Positions 8,795 through 17,927 of a stretch of DNA of 64,000 nt are shown here, in pieces; the first letter of the stretch is position 1; every line of letters starts with the position of its first letter. Under the pieces are notes generated by a model. It was not told the origin of the DNA, made no database searches, and saw only the letters and a program-made list of their open reading frames with translations. The translations under genes were made by a program, and so were the position numbers. The stretch comes from Bacteroidota bacterium (GTDB lineage Bacteria > Bacteroidota > Bacteroidia > Chitinophagales > Chitinophagaceae), in assembly GCA_018267705.1 (NCBI GenBank), contig JAFDXX010000004.1, forward strand, positions 62,001 to 126,000, read 5' to 3'.

Positions 8795-9187
8795 TTATTT
8801 TTTTAATTCTATTACTTGCACATTATTGGTACCATCGGTTGATTTCCATTTTTGAAATTTCTTTTTATTCTGAATAATAATCCACGTTTTAGAAAAATCA
8901 GAACCCTCACTATTAATAGAAACATATTTATCTGCACTCCAATTCCATTTAAAAGGAGATTGATCATTTCTTGTAATGCCAAGAACTGTGTAGCTTAAAT
9001 TTTTTTCACCTGTTCCATTGGGTTTAAATTCTACTGTACCAATATTGCTTAATGCAACACCCGGCTGCCCCGGTGTTAGTGTTTCATAACGTTGCACCGT
9101 CCATGTACCTACTATTCGTTGTGAACAAGAACTTATAAAAATAACTACTGCGGCAATTGCACATAACTGAATTGATTTTTTTATCAT
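8795..9187 (-). CDS. small lipocalin-like lipoprotein, function unknown
   Basis: 130-residue predicted lipoprotein: the N-terminal segment ends in a lipobox FISSC with Cys21 as the lipidated residue. The mature part has the strand pattern GTWTVQRYET ... GTVEFKPNGTGEKN ... FKWNWSADKYVSI, which resembles the lipocalin-like small lipoproteins common in Bacteroidota. No catalytic residue is visible. It is divergent from the LptC-like gene with 128 bp between them, and it has its own well-formed promoter candidate. Confidence 0.7.
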   Translation of the reverse strand: MIKKSIQLCAIAAVVIFISSCSQRIVGTWTVQRYETLTPGQPGVALSNIGTVEFKPNGTGEKNLSYTVLGITRNDQSPFKWNWSADKYVSINSEGSDFSKTWIIIQNKKKFQKWKSTDGTNNVQVIELKK

Positions 9188-9212
9188 GCTGTGGTATTTA
9201 ATTTATCTAATG

Positions 9213-9240
9213 CAAAGTTAATATGTTTTCAAAAAATCAA
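9213..9240 (-). promoter_or_regulatory. Promoter candidate for the lipocalin-like lipoprotein
   Basis: On the minus strand: TTG (9238-9240), a 17-bp spacer, then TAACTTTG (9213-9220), an exact TAnnTTTG. The expected transcription start lies about 20 bp upstream of the ATG at 9187. Confidence 0.5.
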
Positions 9241-9315
9241 CTTTGTATTTTATTACATTGATTTAAAGATATTTGCATATTCAATTTAAGCATAATAATA
9301 GAAATATAAACAAAC

Positions 9316-9903
9316 TTGAAAAGTTATTCTACTTATAATAAATTATTTTTTTTATTAGTGATGTTTTTTTTTATTGCTTGTGAAAACAAACAAAGCGATA
9401 TTGATTTTACAAAATCTATTGATGCTAAAAAAATAGGAGTTGAAGAAGGATATAAAATTGAAAATTATTTAAGTAATGCAGGAAAAATAAAAGCAGAATT
9501 AACTGCACCTTATATGCTGCGTTATTTGTTTGATACACCTCGGGTAGTTTTTCCTAAAACATTACATGTAAATTTTTATGATAGTACAGGAAATGTTGAA
9601 AGCCAGTTATTTGCTAAATATGGCCGTTATTTAGAAGGAGAAAATAAAGTACTACTTAAGGATAGTGTAATTGCTTTTACTGTGAAAAAAGATACACTAT
9701 GGACGAATGAATTATACTGGGATCAAAACACAGGTAAATATTATACAGATAAATTAATAACATTAAGCCAACCCGGCAGGCAAAAAGTTACGGCTATGGG
9801 TTTTGAAAGTACACAAGATTTTAAAGATGTTAAAATGTTTAATGTGGGCAAAAAATTTACCGGAAAAGAAAGTGTAATTATTGTACCGGATAGTACTTAT
9901 TAA
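9316..9903 (+). CDS. LptC-like LPS-export lipoprotein
   Basis: 195-residue predicted lipoprotein resembling Bacteroidota LptC-type proteins, which take part in carrying LPS across the periplasm. The signal segment ends in FFFIAC with Cys22. The body has the LptC-like pattern of short strands, for example KAELTAPYMLRYL, RVVFPKTLHVNFYDSTG and AKYGRYLEGENKVLLKDSV. The start is TTG: an in-frame stop lies 7 bp upstream, and the first in-frame ATG (9361) would leave only six residues before the lipobox cysteine. A weaker promoter-like arrangement (TTG, 22 bp, GATATTTG) precedes it. A terminator follows directly. The family assignment is by resemblance. Confidence 0.72.
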   Translation: MKSYSTYNKLFFLLVMFFFIACENKQSDIDFTKSIDAKKIGVEEGYKIENYLSNAGKIKAELTAPYMLRYLFDTPRVVFPKTLHVNFYDSTGNVESQLFAKYGRYLEGENKVLLKDSVIAFTVKKDTLWTNELYWDQNTGKYYTDKLITLSQPGRQKVTAMGFESTQDFKDVKMFNVGKKFTGKESVIIVPDSTY

Positions 9904-9907
9904 AACA

Positions 9908-9936
9908 ACAAAACTCCCGATTACCGAGAGTTTTGT
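9908..9936. terminator. Bidirectional terminator between the lptC-like gene and the TonB receptor gene
   Basis: ACAAAACTC (9908-9916) pairs perfectly with GAGTTTTGT (9928-9936), with an 11-nt loop. It sits 5 bp after the lptC-like stop and 29 bp from the end of the convergent receptor gene. Confidence 0.65.
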
Positions 9937-9965
9937 GCCGATTGCCATACTAAAAACTATTGCTA

Positions 9966-12900
9966 TTAAAAATTATATTTTACTCCCAATTGCCCTTGCC
10001 AACGTGAATTAATAGGATCAACAGTATAATATTGATTATTTAAACCGGTTGGTTTATTAAATGTAAATGTTGGTAAATAACCGCTGCTTGGTTTGCTTGG
10101 AGCAATATTGTTTGCATCGGTTTTAAAGTTTAATAAATTTACTGTATAGTTATTGGTATTGGTAACAAATGTAATATGTCCCCAATCGTTGTTTAATAAA
10201 TTCAATACATTAAAAACATCTAAACTTAATTGTAATGATTTTGATTTATTAGATTTACTTAATTTGAATTCGTGCATTAATTTCAAATCTAATTCATGGT
10301 TCCATGGTGTTCGTAAAGCATTACGCTCGGCATATTGTCCTCTTCTTGTTTTTAAATATTTATCTCCATTAATAAAGTTGTTTAAATCTGTCCATTGTTG
10401 TGTTGCGGTATAAGAACCATTATCAACCAAACGAATATCGTTTTGATCTTTAGGAATATAAACCAAGTTTGCATTTGCTGAATTTCCAAAAGGAGCACCA
10501 CTTGCGTTATATACTACACTGTATGGGCTGCCCGATTGTCCACTATAGAAAAAAGTTAAGGAAGTTGTATTCATTGAATTCCAAATTAAGTTTGTACCCA
10601 ATGTAGCAACAATGCGATGACGTAAATCAAAATTTGAATAAGCCAGTGTTGCATTTTCAGCAGAAATAGCAGGGTTTACTTCATAATTAGATTGCCATGA
10701 ATTACGAATACCATTACTCACATCTTTACTCATTCCATAAGTATAAGCAGCACTCCAATTCAAATTAACTAAACGGCTTCCTAATATTAGGTTTTGAGTT
10801 GTTTTACTTAATTGTGCTGTAATGTTATAACGGTAACCTTGTGTTGTATTAGTTAAGAGGTATATATTAGAATAATTAGCATACATTTTACCGCCTACAT
10901 AAACAGGTGATTTTGTTGGACCCGATGTAAAGTATTCAACCTGATCTTTAATATTTATTTGTTGAAATTTAACATCATACATTGTTTTTGTATATAAAAA
11001 ATCAACAGTTAATTTATAACCTTTTCCAAACTTATAATCTATGGCAATATTGCTACGCCACACTCTTGGCATTTTAAAGTTATTATCAATTACATCAACC
11101 TCTCTTGTATTGCTGGCAGCTGTTCCTCCATATTTTGTTACTGTGTCTTTTAAGTATAAAGGATTTATTGCTAATGGCACTACACTTCCGCTTGTAGGTT
11201 TATAATCAATATTTCCATACGTATTACCTGTTAATGTATAATTATAACCTAACCATGCAAAGGGCATTCTTCCTACAAATACTCCTGTTCCACCACGTAA
11301 TATTATTGATCCGTCTTCTTTTACATTATAATGAAAACCTAAGCGTGGAGATAAAATTGCTTTACCAAACCATGTATTGCTTAATTGGTTAAATGGTGTA
11401 TGTGTGTAAGTTGGGTTAACTGAATTATAATCTACAATTGAATTTAATGAAGCATCAACACCGGGTTGAGATCCTACATAAGAATAATCTATTCTTAAAC
11501 CCGGAGTTAACTTCAATTTATTGTTGATAGAAATTTCATCTTGTCCATATACGCTTAACAACGCAACACTAAAAGGTGCAGGCGGGTTGTTATAAATTGA
11601 ATTTCTATCGTTTGATAGTTTAGGATCTGTAGAAAATGCACCACGAATACGGCTTGGTTTATCAGCTAAAAAATTGGCAACATTTGCATACTCCCAACGC
11701 CCGTTCCATGAATTAATAAATCCGTAAGTTAAATTATAAAATTCATTATGTGTACCAAAGGTGAATTTATGAATGCCTTTTGTTAAAGTAACATTATCAC
11801 TAATTTCAAAAGTAGATTGCTTCATATTATATATTGAAGCTTCTCTCCAAGTACCTGCCCAAATGCTACCACCGCCAATATCCATAAATGGAGAGAGTAC
11901 GCCTGGAAAATCTCTGTATTCATGCACATTAATATAGCTTACATTAAGTTGATTATTGAGTGTATTGGATAGTTTTGTTTTTAGTTCTGCAACTAAATTT
12001 AAGTTCTTTGTGTATTGTGTAAAATCTGTTGAAGAGAATTGAAAGTTGGTTGTTGAGCGTTCTAAATTATTACCCCAACCATTGGTATAAATGGCACGTA
12101 ACATTAACGTGCTTTTGTTATTAATATTAAAATCTAAACGTGCAAATAATTTATTACTATTAGTAAAAATTTTGTAAATGTCATAGCTTCCGGCATCATA
12201 ACCGTAAACTGATTGTAATTTATTTTTAATTAATTGTGCATCAGATAAAGTTATTGCTGCACCGGGGTCTCCGGCATTATATGAAGTTGGTTCTTGTCTT
12301 CTTGTTTGTTCAAAATTTACAATAAAGAAAGCTTTATTTTTTACAATTGGTCCGCTTACTGTAGCTCCATATTGATAATCATAAAAATCTGAACCGATAG
12401 ATTTTTTTTGACCATCAACACTTTTTCCCATGAATGTTTGGTTTCTTCCATAACCATAAATGGAACCATGAAAATTATTTGTACCACTTTTAGTTACGGC
12501 ATTTACAGATCCGCCTGTAAAGTTTCCTAATTTAACATCGTAAGGGGCTAATTGTACTTGCACTTCTTGAATTACATCTAAACTATACGGATTAGTACGT
12601 GTGCCTGCACCGGCTGCACCACTTTGTCCGCCACCACTTATACCACCAAACGAGTTACTAAAACCAATTGCATCATTATTTACCGCTCCATCAATAGTTA
12701 AATTGTTATAACGAAAATTGCTTCCTGCAAAAGAATTATTGTTTGATTGTGGTGTTAAACGTGTAAAATCTGATAAGCTTCTACCCAATGTTGGTAATGT
12801 TTGCATTTGTTTTCCGCCAACAACTAAACCTGTTAATGTTTTTTTGCCTGCAGCAGTTACCACTACTTCTTTTAATTCGGTAGATGCATTTGTTAATATA

Positions 12901-13214
12901 ACATCTAAGTCTGGGTTAGTTCCTAAATTTAAAGTAACATCATTAAACTCTTCTTCTTTAAAACCTAAGTTTGAAATTTTAATAGTATAAGGCCCGCCGG
13001 GCTTTAAATTTGGAATTACAAAAATACCTTTGTTATTAGTTTGTGTGCTTGTAGTAAAACCGGTTGGTTGATGTTTTACTGTAATAATAGCACCAATAAT
13101 TAAACCTTTTTTGCTGTCTAATACATGTCCGGTTATGGTTGCAGTTGTTTCTTGTGCATATAAAACAGAAGTTGTTACAAGCAGTTGTAAAGCCAAGAAT
13201 AGTTTTTTTAACAT
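9966..13214 (-). CDS. TonB-dependent receptor, Oar-like
   Basis: Large outer-membrane receptor (1082 residues). Order of parts: signal peptide (about 1-21, ending SVLYAQ), a carboxypeptidase-regulatory-like beta-sandwich (about 22-110, GHVLDSKKGLIIGAIITVK), a plug domain (about 120-230, LPTLGRSLSDFTRLTPQSNN), then a long beta-barrel ending in an aromatic residue (LGVKYNF). The lack of an adjacent SusD-like gene and the single beta-sandwich fit Oar-type receptors rather than SusC. The ligand is unknown. I chose the ATG at 13214; the longer frame from 13238 adds eight polar residues before the signal peptide. The phosphate-uptake genes are divergent, which is only suggestive of function. Confidence 0.9.
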   Translation of the reverse strand: MLKKLFLALQLLVTTSVLYAQETTATITGHVLDSKKGLIIGAIITVKHQPTGFTTSTQTNNKGIFVIPNLKPGGPYTIKISNLGFKEEEFNDVTLNLGTNPDLDVILTNASTELKEVVVTAAGKKTLTGLVVGGKQMQTLPTLGRSLSDFTRLTPQSNNNSFAGSNFRYNNLTIDGAVNNDAIGFSNSFGGISGGGQSGAAGAGTRTNPYSLDVIQEVQVQLAPYDVKLGNFTGGSVNAVTKSGTNNFHGSIYGYGRNQTFMGKSVDGQKKSIGSDFYDYQYGATVSGPIVKNKAFFIVNFEQTRRQEPTSYNAGDPGAAITLSDAQLIKNKLQSVYGYDAGSYDIYKIFTNSNKLFARLDFNINNKSTLMLRAIYTNGWGNNLERSTTNFQFSSTDFTQYTKNLNLVAELKTKLSNTLNNQLNVSYINVHEYRDFPGVLSPFMDIGGGSIWAGTWREASIYNMKQSTFEISDNVTLTKGIHKFTFGTHNEFYNLTYGFINSWNGRWEYANVANFLADKPSRIRGAFSTDPKLSNDRNSIYNNPPAPFSVALLSVYGQDEISINNKLKLTPGLRIDYSYVGSQPGVDASLNSIVDYNSVNPTYTHTPFNQLSNTWFGKAILSPRLGFHYNVKEDGSIILRGGTGVFVGRMPFAWLGYNYTLTGNTYGNIDYKPTSGSVVPLAINPLYLKDTVTKYGGTAASNTREVDVIDNNFKMPRVWRSNIAIDYKFGKGYKLTVDFLYTKTMYDVKFQQINIKDQVEYFTSGPTKSPVYVGGKMYANYSNIYLLTNTTQGYRYNITAQLSKTTQNLILGSRLVNLNWSAAYTYGMSKDVSNGIRNSWQSNYEVNPAISAENATLAYSNFDLRHRIVATLGTNLIWNSMNTTSLTFFYSGQSGSPYSVVYNASGAPFGNSANANLVYIPKDQNDIRLVDNGSYTATQQWTDLNNFINGDKYLKTRRGQYAERNALRTPWNHELDLKLMHEFKLSKSNKSKSLQLSLDVFNVLNLLNNDWGHITFVTNTNNYTVNLLNFKTDANNIAPSKPSSGYLPTFTFNKPTGLNNQYYTVDPINSRWQGQLGVKYNF

Positions 13215-13367
13215 AGCGTTTCTTTTAATTTGCTGCAAAGGTTGCCCGGCTATGTTACCAAATTATTAAGGCAATATTATCTGTGTATTAAATAGCAAGC
13301 TATTGTTTTTTCAATGTTATCAAATCATTAATTCTTAGTTGTATTCTTTATATACAAATGATACCAT

Positions 13368-13375
13368 TACTTTTG
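13368..13375 (+). promoter_or_regulatory. Possible -7 element of the DUF47-PiT operon
   Basis: TACTTTTG is an exact TAnnTTTG element 15 bp before the ATG at 13391. No TTG is found at 17-23 bp upstream of it. Confidence 0.35.
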
Positions 13376-13390
13376 TTTTAAATTCTTATT

Positions 13391-14038
13391 ATGGGGATTA
13401 ACACTATTGGTAGAATATTTATGCCTAAAAACAAAGTATTCTATGAATTATTTGAACAAGTTGCCGAAACAGTAGAAGAAATGGGAGTGGTGTTAAAGAA
13501 AGTAGTTGCTGAACCGGATTATGATAAAAGAGCTCCTATTATTAAACAAATTGAAGATTTAGAACATCGTAATGATGACCAAACACACAAAATTTTTACT
13601 GAGTTAGGCAGAAATTTTATTACACCTTTTGATCGAGAAGATATCCATCATTTAGCTACTTCATTAGACGATATTTGCGATTATATTTTTGCTTCTTCTA
13701 AAAAAATTAATTTCTATAAAGTAAACCCTAACGATATAGGCATTCAAAAAATGGCAGATTTAATTTGCCAAGGTTGCACCGAAATTAAAATGGCTGTTTA
13801 TGGATTACGTGATATGAAAGATTTACGGAAAATGACAGAAGCCTTAGTGAAAGTAAATAGTATAGAAAACCAAGCTGACGATGTATTTGATATGAGTATT
13901 GAAATGCTGTTTCAACAAGAAAATGATGCAAAAGAAGTAATTAAAAAAAGAGAGATTTATCAAGCATTAGAAGCCGCTACCGATAAATGCGAAGATGCAG
14001 CAAATGCCATTGAATCTATCATAATTAAATATGCTTAG
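13391..14038 (+). CDS. DUF47 family PhoU-like phosphate transport accessory protein
   Basis: 215-residue, almost wholly helical protein of the DUF47/PhoU-like group, which is usually encoded beside PiT phosphate transporters and thought to regulate them. Seen here: the N-terminal FMPKNKVFYELFEQVAETV segment, repeated acidic/helical stretches (EDIHHLATSLDDICDYIFASS; EAATDKCEDAANAIESI) typical of the metal-binding helical bundle, and the PiT gene 86 bp downstream. The start at 13391 keeps the short extension (MGINTIGRIF) that family members share. Cytoplasmic. Confidence 0.9.
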   Translation: MGINTIGRIFMPKNKVFYELFEQVAETVEEMGVVLKKVVAEPDYDKRAPIIKQIEDLEHRNDDQTHKIFTELGRNFITPFDREDIHHLATSLDDICDYIFASSKKINFYKVNPNDIGIQKMADLICQGCTEIKMAVYGLRDMKDLRKMTEALVKVNSIENQADDVFDMSIEMLFQQENDAKEVIKKREIYQALEAATDKCEDAANAIESIIIKYA

Positions 14039-14047
14039 AAAATGTTG

Positions 14048-14117
14048 AGTTATGAATGATGTATGATAAATGAAAAAATATTCATTTATTAAAAATCATA
14101 ATTCGTAATTTATAACT
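14048..14117. repeat. Long imperfect inverted repeat between the DUF47 and PiT genes
   Basis: The 86-bp gap folds on itself: AGTTAT pairs with ATAACT at the ends, then GAAT/ATTC, ATGAT/ATCAT and an inner ATAAATGA/TCATTTAT, with unpaired bases between blocks. It covers nearly the whole gap inside an apparent operon. It may tune expression of the second gene or be a copy of a dispersed palindromic repeat; one window cannot tell. Confidence 0.45.
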
Positions 14118-14124
14118 TAAAAAT

Positions 14125-15165
14125 ATGTTTACACTTCTTATTGTTATCATAATACTTGCTTTTATTTTCGATTATATTAATGGTTTTCATGATGCAGCTA
14201 ATTCTATTACCAATATAGTTTCTACAAAAGTATTAACACCTTTTCAAGCTGTACTTTGGGCTGCACTATTCAATTTTGCAGCATTTTTTATATCAAAATA
14301 TTTAATAGGAGAATTTAAAATTGGAAATACTATTGCTAAATCTGTAAACGAACATTTTATAACATTAGAAGTAATATTAGCAGGCTTGCTTGCTGCCATT
14401 ACATGGAATCTTATTACATGGTGGTTTGGTATTCCTTCCAGTTCTTCTCATACTTTATTAGGTGGTTTTATGGGTGCCGCTATTGCATATGCACATGGAT
14501 TATCTAAAGGTGGAGTAGATGTTGTAAATTATGCTAAAGTAATTCCCATATTCTTCTTTATTTTTTTAGCCCCTTTAATAGGAATGCTCATTGCATTTAT
14601 TATTACCATTTTAGTGGTACATATTTTTAAAAAAAGTAATCCATATAAAGCAGAAGCAAAATTTAAAAAATTTCAATTAGTAGCATCGGCAGCTTTTAGT
14701 TTAGGGCATGGTGGTAATGACGCTCAAAAAGTAATGGGTATAATTGGTGCCGCAATAATATATTACGAAGCTTCTTTAGGTCATAAAATGAGTTTTAATG
14801 ATTTTGTAGAACATTATAGTTGGGTTCCATTATGTAGTTTTATTGCAATTGGGCTTGGTACTTTAAGTGGTGGTTGGAAAATTGTAAAAACAATGGGTAC
14901 AAAAATTACAAAAATTACCCCTTTAGAAGGAGTTTGTGCAGACACATCCGGAGCCATAACACTTTATTTAACCGAACATTTAGGTATTCCTGTTTCAACA
15001 ACACACACTATTACCGGCAGTATTATAGGTGTAGGTGCTACTAAACGCTTAAGTGCAGTGCGTTGGGGTGTAACCGTAAACCTTTTATGGGCATGGGTTT
15101 TAACTATGCCTGTTACCGCCATTCTCTCGGCTATTTTTTATTATATTATAAAAATGTTTGTATAA
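14125..15165 (+). CDS. PiT-family inorganic phosphate transporter
   Basis: Low-affinity phosphate symporter of the inner membrane, 346 residues with about nine hydrophobic segments. Both halves of the internal duplication carry the family signature: DYINGFHDAANSITNIVSTK near residues 12-31 and SLGHGGNDAQKVMGII near 193. VSTTHTITGSIIGVG near the C-terminus is the counterpart of SSSSHTLLGGFMGAA in the first half. It is probably co-transcribed with the DUF47 gene, a common and functionally linked pair. Confidence 0.94.
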   Translation: MFTLLIVIIILAFIFDYINGFHDAANSITNIVSTKVLTPFQAVLWAALFNFAAFFISKYLIGEFKIGNTIAKSVNEHFITLEVILAGLLAAITWNLITWWFGIPSSSSHTLLGGFMGAAIAYAHGLSKGGVDVVNYAKVIPIFFFIFLAPLIGMLIAFIITILVVHIFKKSNPYKAEAKFKKFQLVASAAFSLGHGGNDAQKVMGIIGAAIIYYEASLGHKMSFNDFVEHYSWVPLCSFIAIGLGTLSGGWKIVKTMGTKITKITPLEGVCADTSGAITLYLTEHLGIPVSTTHTITGSIIGVGATKRLSAVRWGVTVNLLWAWVLTMPVTAILSAIFYYIIKMFV

Positions 15166-15232
15166 GGTAAGAATAAAAATTATACATCAAATTTTATAAC
15201 AATAACTTATTTTGCTGCCGTAATTTCACAGC

Positions 15233-16285
15233 ATGAAAAAAATTTTAGTAACCGGAGGTTGCGGCTTTATTGGCTCACATACCATTGTAGATTTAATTGA
15301 AAACGGATTTGAAGTCATTTCTGTTGATGATAACTCTCGCTCATCACAAACAACCTTATTAGGCATTGAAAAAATAACCGGTAAAAAAGTAAAAAACTAT
15401 AAAGTTGATTTAAAAAATTTTGAAGAAACACATGCTATTTTTCAAGAAAATAAAGATATTAAAGGCATTATTCATTTTGCAGCATATAAAGCAGTTGGCG
15501 AAAGTGTTGAGCAACCTTTAATGTATTATGAAAATAATATGTTTGGATTAATTAATTTATTAAAGTGTGTTAAAGAGTTTGCTGTTCCTTATTTTGTTTT
15601 TTCATCATCCTGTACTGTTTATGGTAATCCCGATAAAATTCCGGTAACAGAAAAATCGCCTACTAAAAAAGCCGAAAGCCCTTATGGTGCAACCAAACAA
15701 ATGGGTGAAACCCTTATTACAGATTTTTCTTTCATTGAAAAAACAAATTCAATTTTATTGAGATACTTTAACCCTGTAGGAGCACATCCTTCTTGTGAAA
15801 TAGGAGAACTTCCTTTAGGTAAACCAATGAATTTAATTCCTGCAATTACACAAACTGCTATTGGAAAAATTGAAAAAATGTATGTGCACGGAAATGATTA
15901 TGCAACAAGAGATGGCAGTTGCATTAGAGATTATATTCATGTTTGTGATATTGCACACGCACATACTTTAGCATTACAATATTTAATAAATAATAAAAAT
16001 CATTCTAACGCAGATATTTTTAATTTAGGAACAGGAGATGGTGTTACAGTATTAGAAGCTATTAAAATGTTTGAAGCAATAAGTAATCTTAAATTAAATT
16101 ATGAAATAGGGCCTCGCCGCCCCGGAGATGTTGTAGCTATTTATGCCAATAATAATTTGGCAGTAGAACAATTAGGTTGGAAAATAAAATACGGGTTAAA
16201 AGAAATGATGCAAACCGCTTGGGATTGGGAGCTTAAACTAAAACGAGAAAAAGATTTACTAAAACAACAAGCAAAGCTAAACTAA
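15233..16285 (+). CDS. galE: UDP-glucose 4-epimerase
   Basis: Interconverts UDP-glucose and UDP-galactose for polysaccharide precursors; extended short-chain dehydrogenase. The NAD-binding GGCGFIGSH is at residues 8-16, the serine region at SSSCTVYG (124-131), and the catalytic Tyr151 and Lys155 in YGATK. The 350-residue length and the C-terminal GPRRPGDVVAIYA segment are typical. It follows the PiT gene by 67 bp; no functional link is evident. UDP-GlcNAc epimerase activity cannot be excluded from sequence alone. Confidence 0.92.
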   Translation: MKKILVTGGCGFIGSHTIVDLIENGFEVISVDDNSRSSQTTLLGIEKITGKKVKNYKVDLKNFEETHAIFQENKDIKGIIHFAAYKAVGESVEQPLMYYENNMFGLINLLKCVKEFAVPYFVFSSSCTVYGNPDKIPVTEKSPTKKAESPYGATKQMGETLITDFSFIEKTNSILLRYFNPVGAHPSCEIGELPLGKPMNLIPAITQTAIGKIEKMYVHGNDYATRDGSCIRDYIHVCDIAHAHTLALQYLINNKNHSNADIFNLGTGDGVTVLEAIKMFEAISNLKLNYEIGPRRPGDVVAIYANNNLAVEQLGWKIKYGLKEMMQTAWDWELKLKREKDLLKQQAKLN

Positions 16286-16292
16286 CAACTTA

Positions 16293-16520
16293 CTAATTAT
16301 TTAAATGCTTCTCATTTTTCCACCACTTATAGCCAATAAATAAAGCAATAAGTATAGGTGCCGCCATTAAATATACAATAGCTGAATTTAAAGCCGATGC
16401 AGGACCTTCGCCCAATTGCTCTGCTGTTTTTGTGCAAATAGAACACTGTGCAACTACAGCATAAAAAGTAAAAAATAAAAAGTAACAGAATAAAATAATA
16501 GAATAACAAAACTGCCTCAT
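16293..16520 (-). CDS. small membrane protein with a CSIC motif, function unknown
   Basis: 75-residue protein: signal peptide (about 1-24, ending YAVVAQ), a C-x2-C pair (CSIC) just after it, a glycine-rich stretch (EQLGEGPASALNS), one membrane helix (YLMAAPILIALFIGY) and a basic tail (KWWKNEKH). The longer frame starts with TTG at 16556; I take the ATG at 16520 because the signal peptide begins there. Similar short proteins with a cysteine pair and C-terminal helix occur in Bacteroidota, but I know no function. The cysteines could bind metal or form a periplasmic disulfide. It ends 7 bp from galE and runs opposite to it. Confidence 0.6.
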   Translation of the reverse strand: MRQFCYSIILFCYFLFFTFYAVVAQCSICTKTAEQLGEGPASALNSAIVYLMAAPILIALFIGYKWWKNEKHLNN

Positions 16521-16595
16521 TGCAAAAAAATTTCTGTGTAAAGATAAAACCTGCAAAAATAAAATTGCTATCTTTCTTGCTTATAAGGCTTCATT

Positions 16596-17891
16596 ATGAG
16601 TAACCGAAGAAAATTTATACAGCAAGTAGGTGTATTAGCAGGTGCATTTTCTACTAATAGTTTATTTAACCAATTACATGCAGAAAGTTTTGAAAATGCA
16701 ATTCAAAATAAAAAACATTTATCTGCATCAGCATTAGCAACCGATGAAGATTATTGGAGCATTATCCAACAATCGTACACCGTTAATCCAAACATTATTA
16801 TTTTAAATAACGGAGGAGTAAGCCCTGCACCACGCTTGGTACAAGAAGCGTTAGATAGATATAATAAGTTGTGTAATGAAGGCCCATCGTATTACATGTG
16901 GAGAATATTAGACCAAGGTAGAGAACCTTTAAGACAAAAGTTAGCAGATTTAGCAGGTTGCGATGCCGAAGAAATTGCTATTAACCGAAACTCAACCGAG
17001 GCATTAAATACTATTATTTATGGGTTGAATTTAAAAGCAGGAGATGAGGTTATTGGCACTAAACAAGATTATCCCAATATGATTCAAGCTTACAAACAAA
17101 GAGCTTTGCGAGAAGGAATTGTATATAAGCAAATTAGTTTTGATTTTCCGATAGAAAATGATGAAACAATTGTAAAAGAATTTGAAAAAAACATAACATC
17201 AAAAACAAAAATTATTCATGTAACCCATATGATAAATTGGGTTGGGCAAATTATGCCGGTAAAAAAAATTGCAGACATGGCACACAAATACGGAATTGAA
17301 ATTGTTTGCGATGCTGCACATAGTTTTGGATTGTTAGAATATAAAATACCCGATTTGCATTGTGATTATTGGGGAACATCATTACACAAATTTTTAAGTG
17401 CACCTATTGGCAGCGGATTAATGTGGATTAAGAAAGATAAGATTGAAAAAATTTGGCCATTAACTTGCAATGGAGAACCGCAAAGCAGTAATATAAGAAA
17501 GTTTGAAACCCTTGGTACACGCAGTTTTGCTATTGAACAAGCAATTGGTGAAGCAGTAAATTTTCAAAACGGAATTGGCAGTAAAAGAAAAGAAGAGCGT
17601 ATTAGATATTTAAAAAATTATTGGGCAGAAAAAGTAAAAAATATTTCAAAAGTTAAATTACACACTTCTTTAAAAGAAGCATATTCTTGTGCTATTTGCG
17701 GTGTAAGTATTGATGGAATGAAACCGCAAGAGTTAGATGCAGCTTTAATGAATGATTATAAAATTCATACCGTAGGTATTGTATGGGAAAACATTAGTTG
17801 TGTGCGTGTTACGCCACATGTTTATACTACATTAAAAGATTTAGATAAATTGGTAAAAGCCATTGAAGAAATTGCGAGTAGAAAAAAATAA
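16596..17891 (+). CDS. Tat-type class V PLP aminotransferase (isopenicillin-N-epimerase-like)
   Basis: 431-residue fold-type I PLP enzyme. N-terminus SNRRKFIQQVG plus a weak hydrophobic stretch ending LHAES looks like a twin-arginine signal, which would export the folded, PLP-loaded enzyme. PLP-site residues: Asp239 in CDAAHSFG and Lys265 in GTSLHKFLSAPIGSG. The closest type I recognise is the isopenicillin-N epimerase/cysteine desulfurase-like branch, whose members have varied or unknown substrates; no penicillin genes are nearby. It stands between a minus-strand small gene and convergent serS. A second member of the class is at the window's right end. Confidence 0.85.
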   Translation: MSNRRKFIQQVGVLAGAFSTNSLFNQLHAESFENAIQNKKHLSASALATDEDYWSIIQQSYTVNPNIIILNNGGVSPAPRLVQEALDRYNKLCNEGPSYYMWRILDQGREPLRQKLADLAGCDAEEIAINRNSTEALNTIIYGLNLKAGDEVIGTKQDYPNMIQAYKQRALREGIVYKQISFDFPIENDETIVKEFEKNITSKTKIIHVTHMINWVGQIMPVKKIADMAHKYGIEIVCDAAHSFGLLEYKIPDLHCDYWGTSLHKFLSAPIGSGLMWIKKDKIEKIWPLTCNGEPQSSNIRKFETLGTRSFAIEQAIGEAVNFQNGIGSKRKEERIRYLKNYWAEKVKNISKVKLHTSLKEAYSCAICGVSIDGMKPQELDAALMNDYKIHTVGIVWENISCVRVTPHVYTTLKDLDKLVKAIEEIASRKK

Positions 17892-17903
17892 ATTTTAAAT
17901 TAA

Positions 17904-17927
17904 TTAGTATGAATTTGTTCATACTAA
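17904..17927. terminator. Bidirectional terminator between the aminotransferase gene and serS
   Basis: TTAGTATGAA (17904-17913) pairs perfectly with TTCATACTAA (17918-17927) over a TTTG loop. The serS stop codon lies inside the right arm. The flanks are AT-rich in both directions. Confidence 0.6.

Noticed and set aside
16596..17891. Part of a beta-lactam biosynthesis locus, from the isopenicillin-N-epimerase resemblance
   Set aside because: The name reflects a broad PLP family; no peptide synthetase or isopenicillin-N synthase gene is present.
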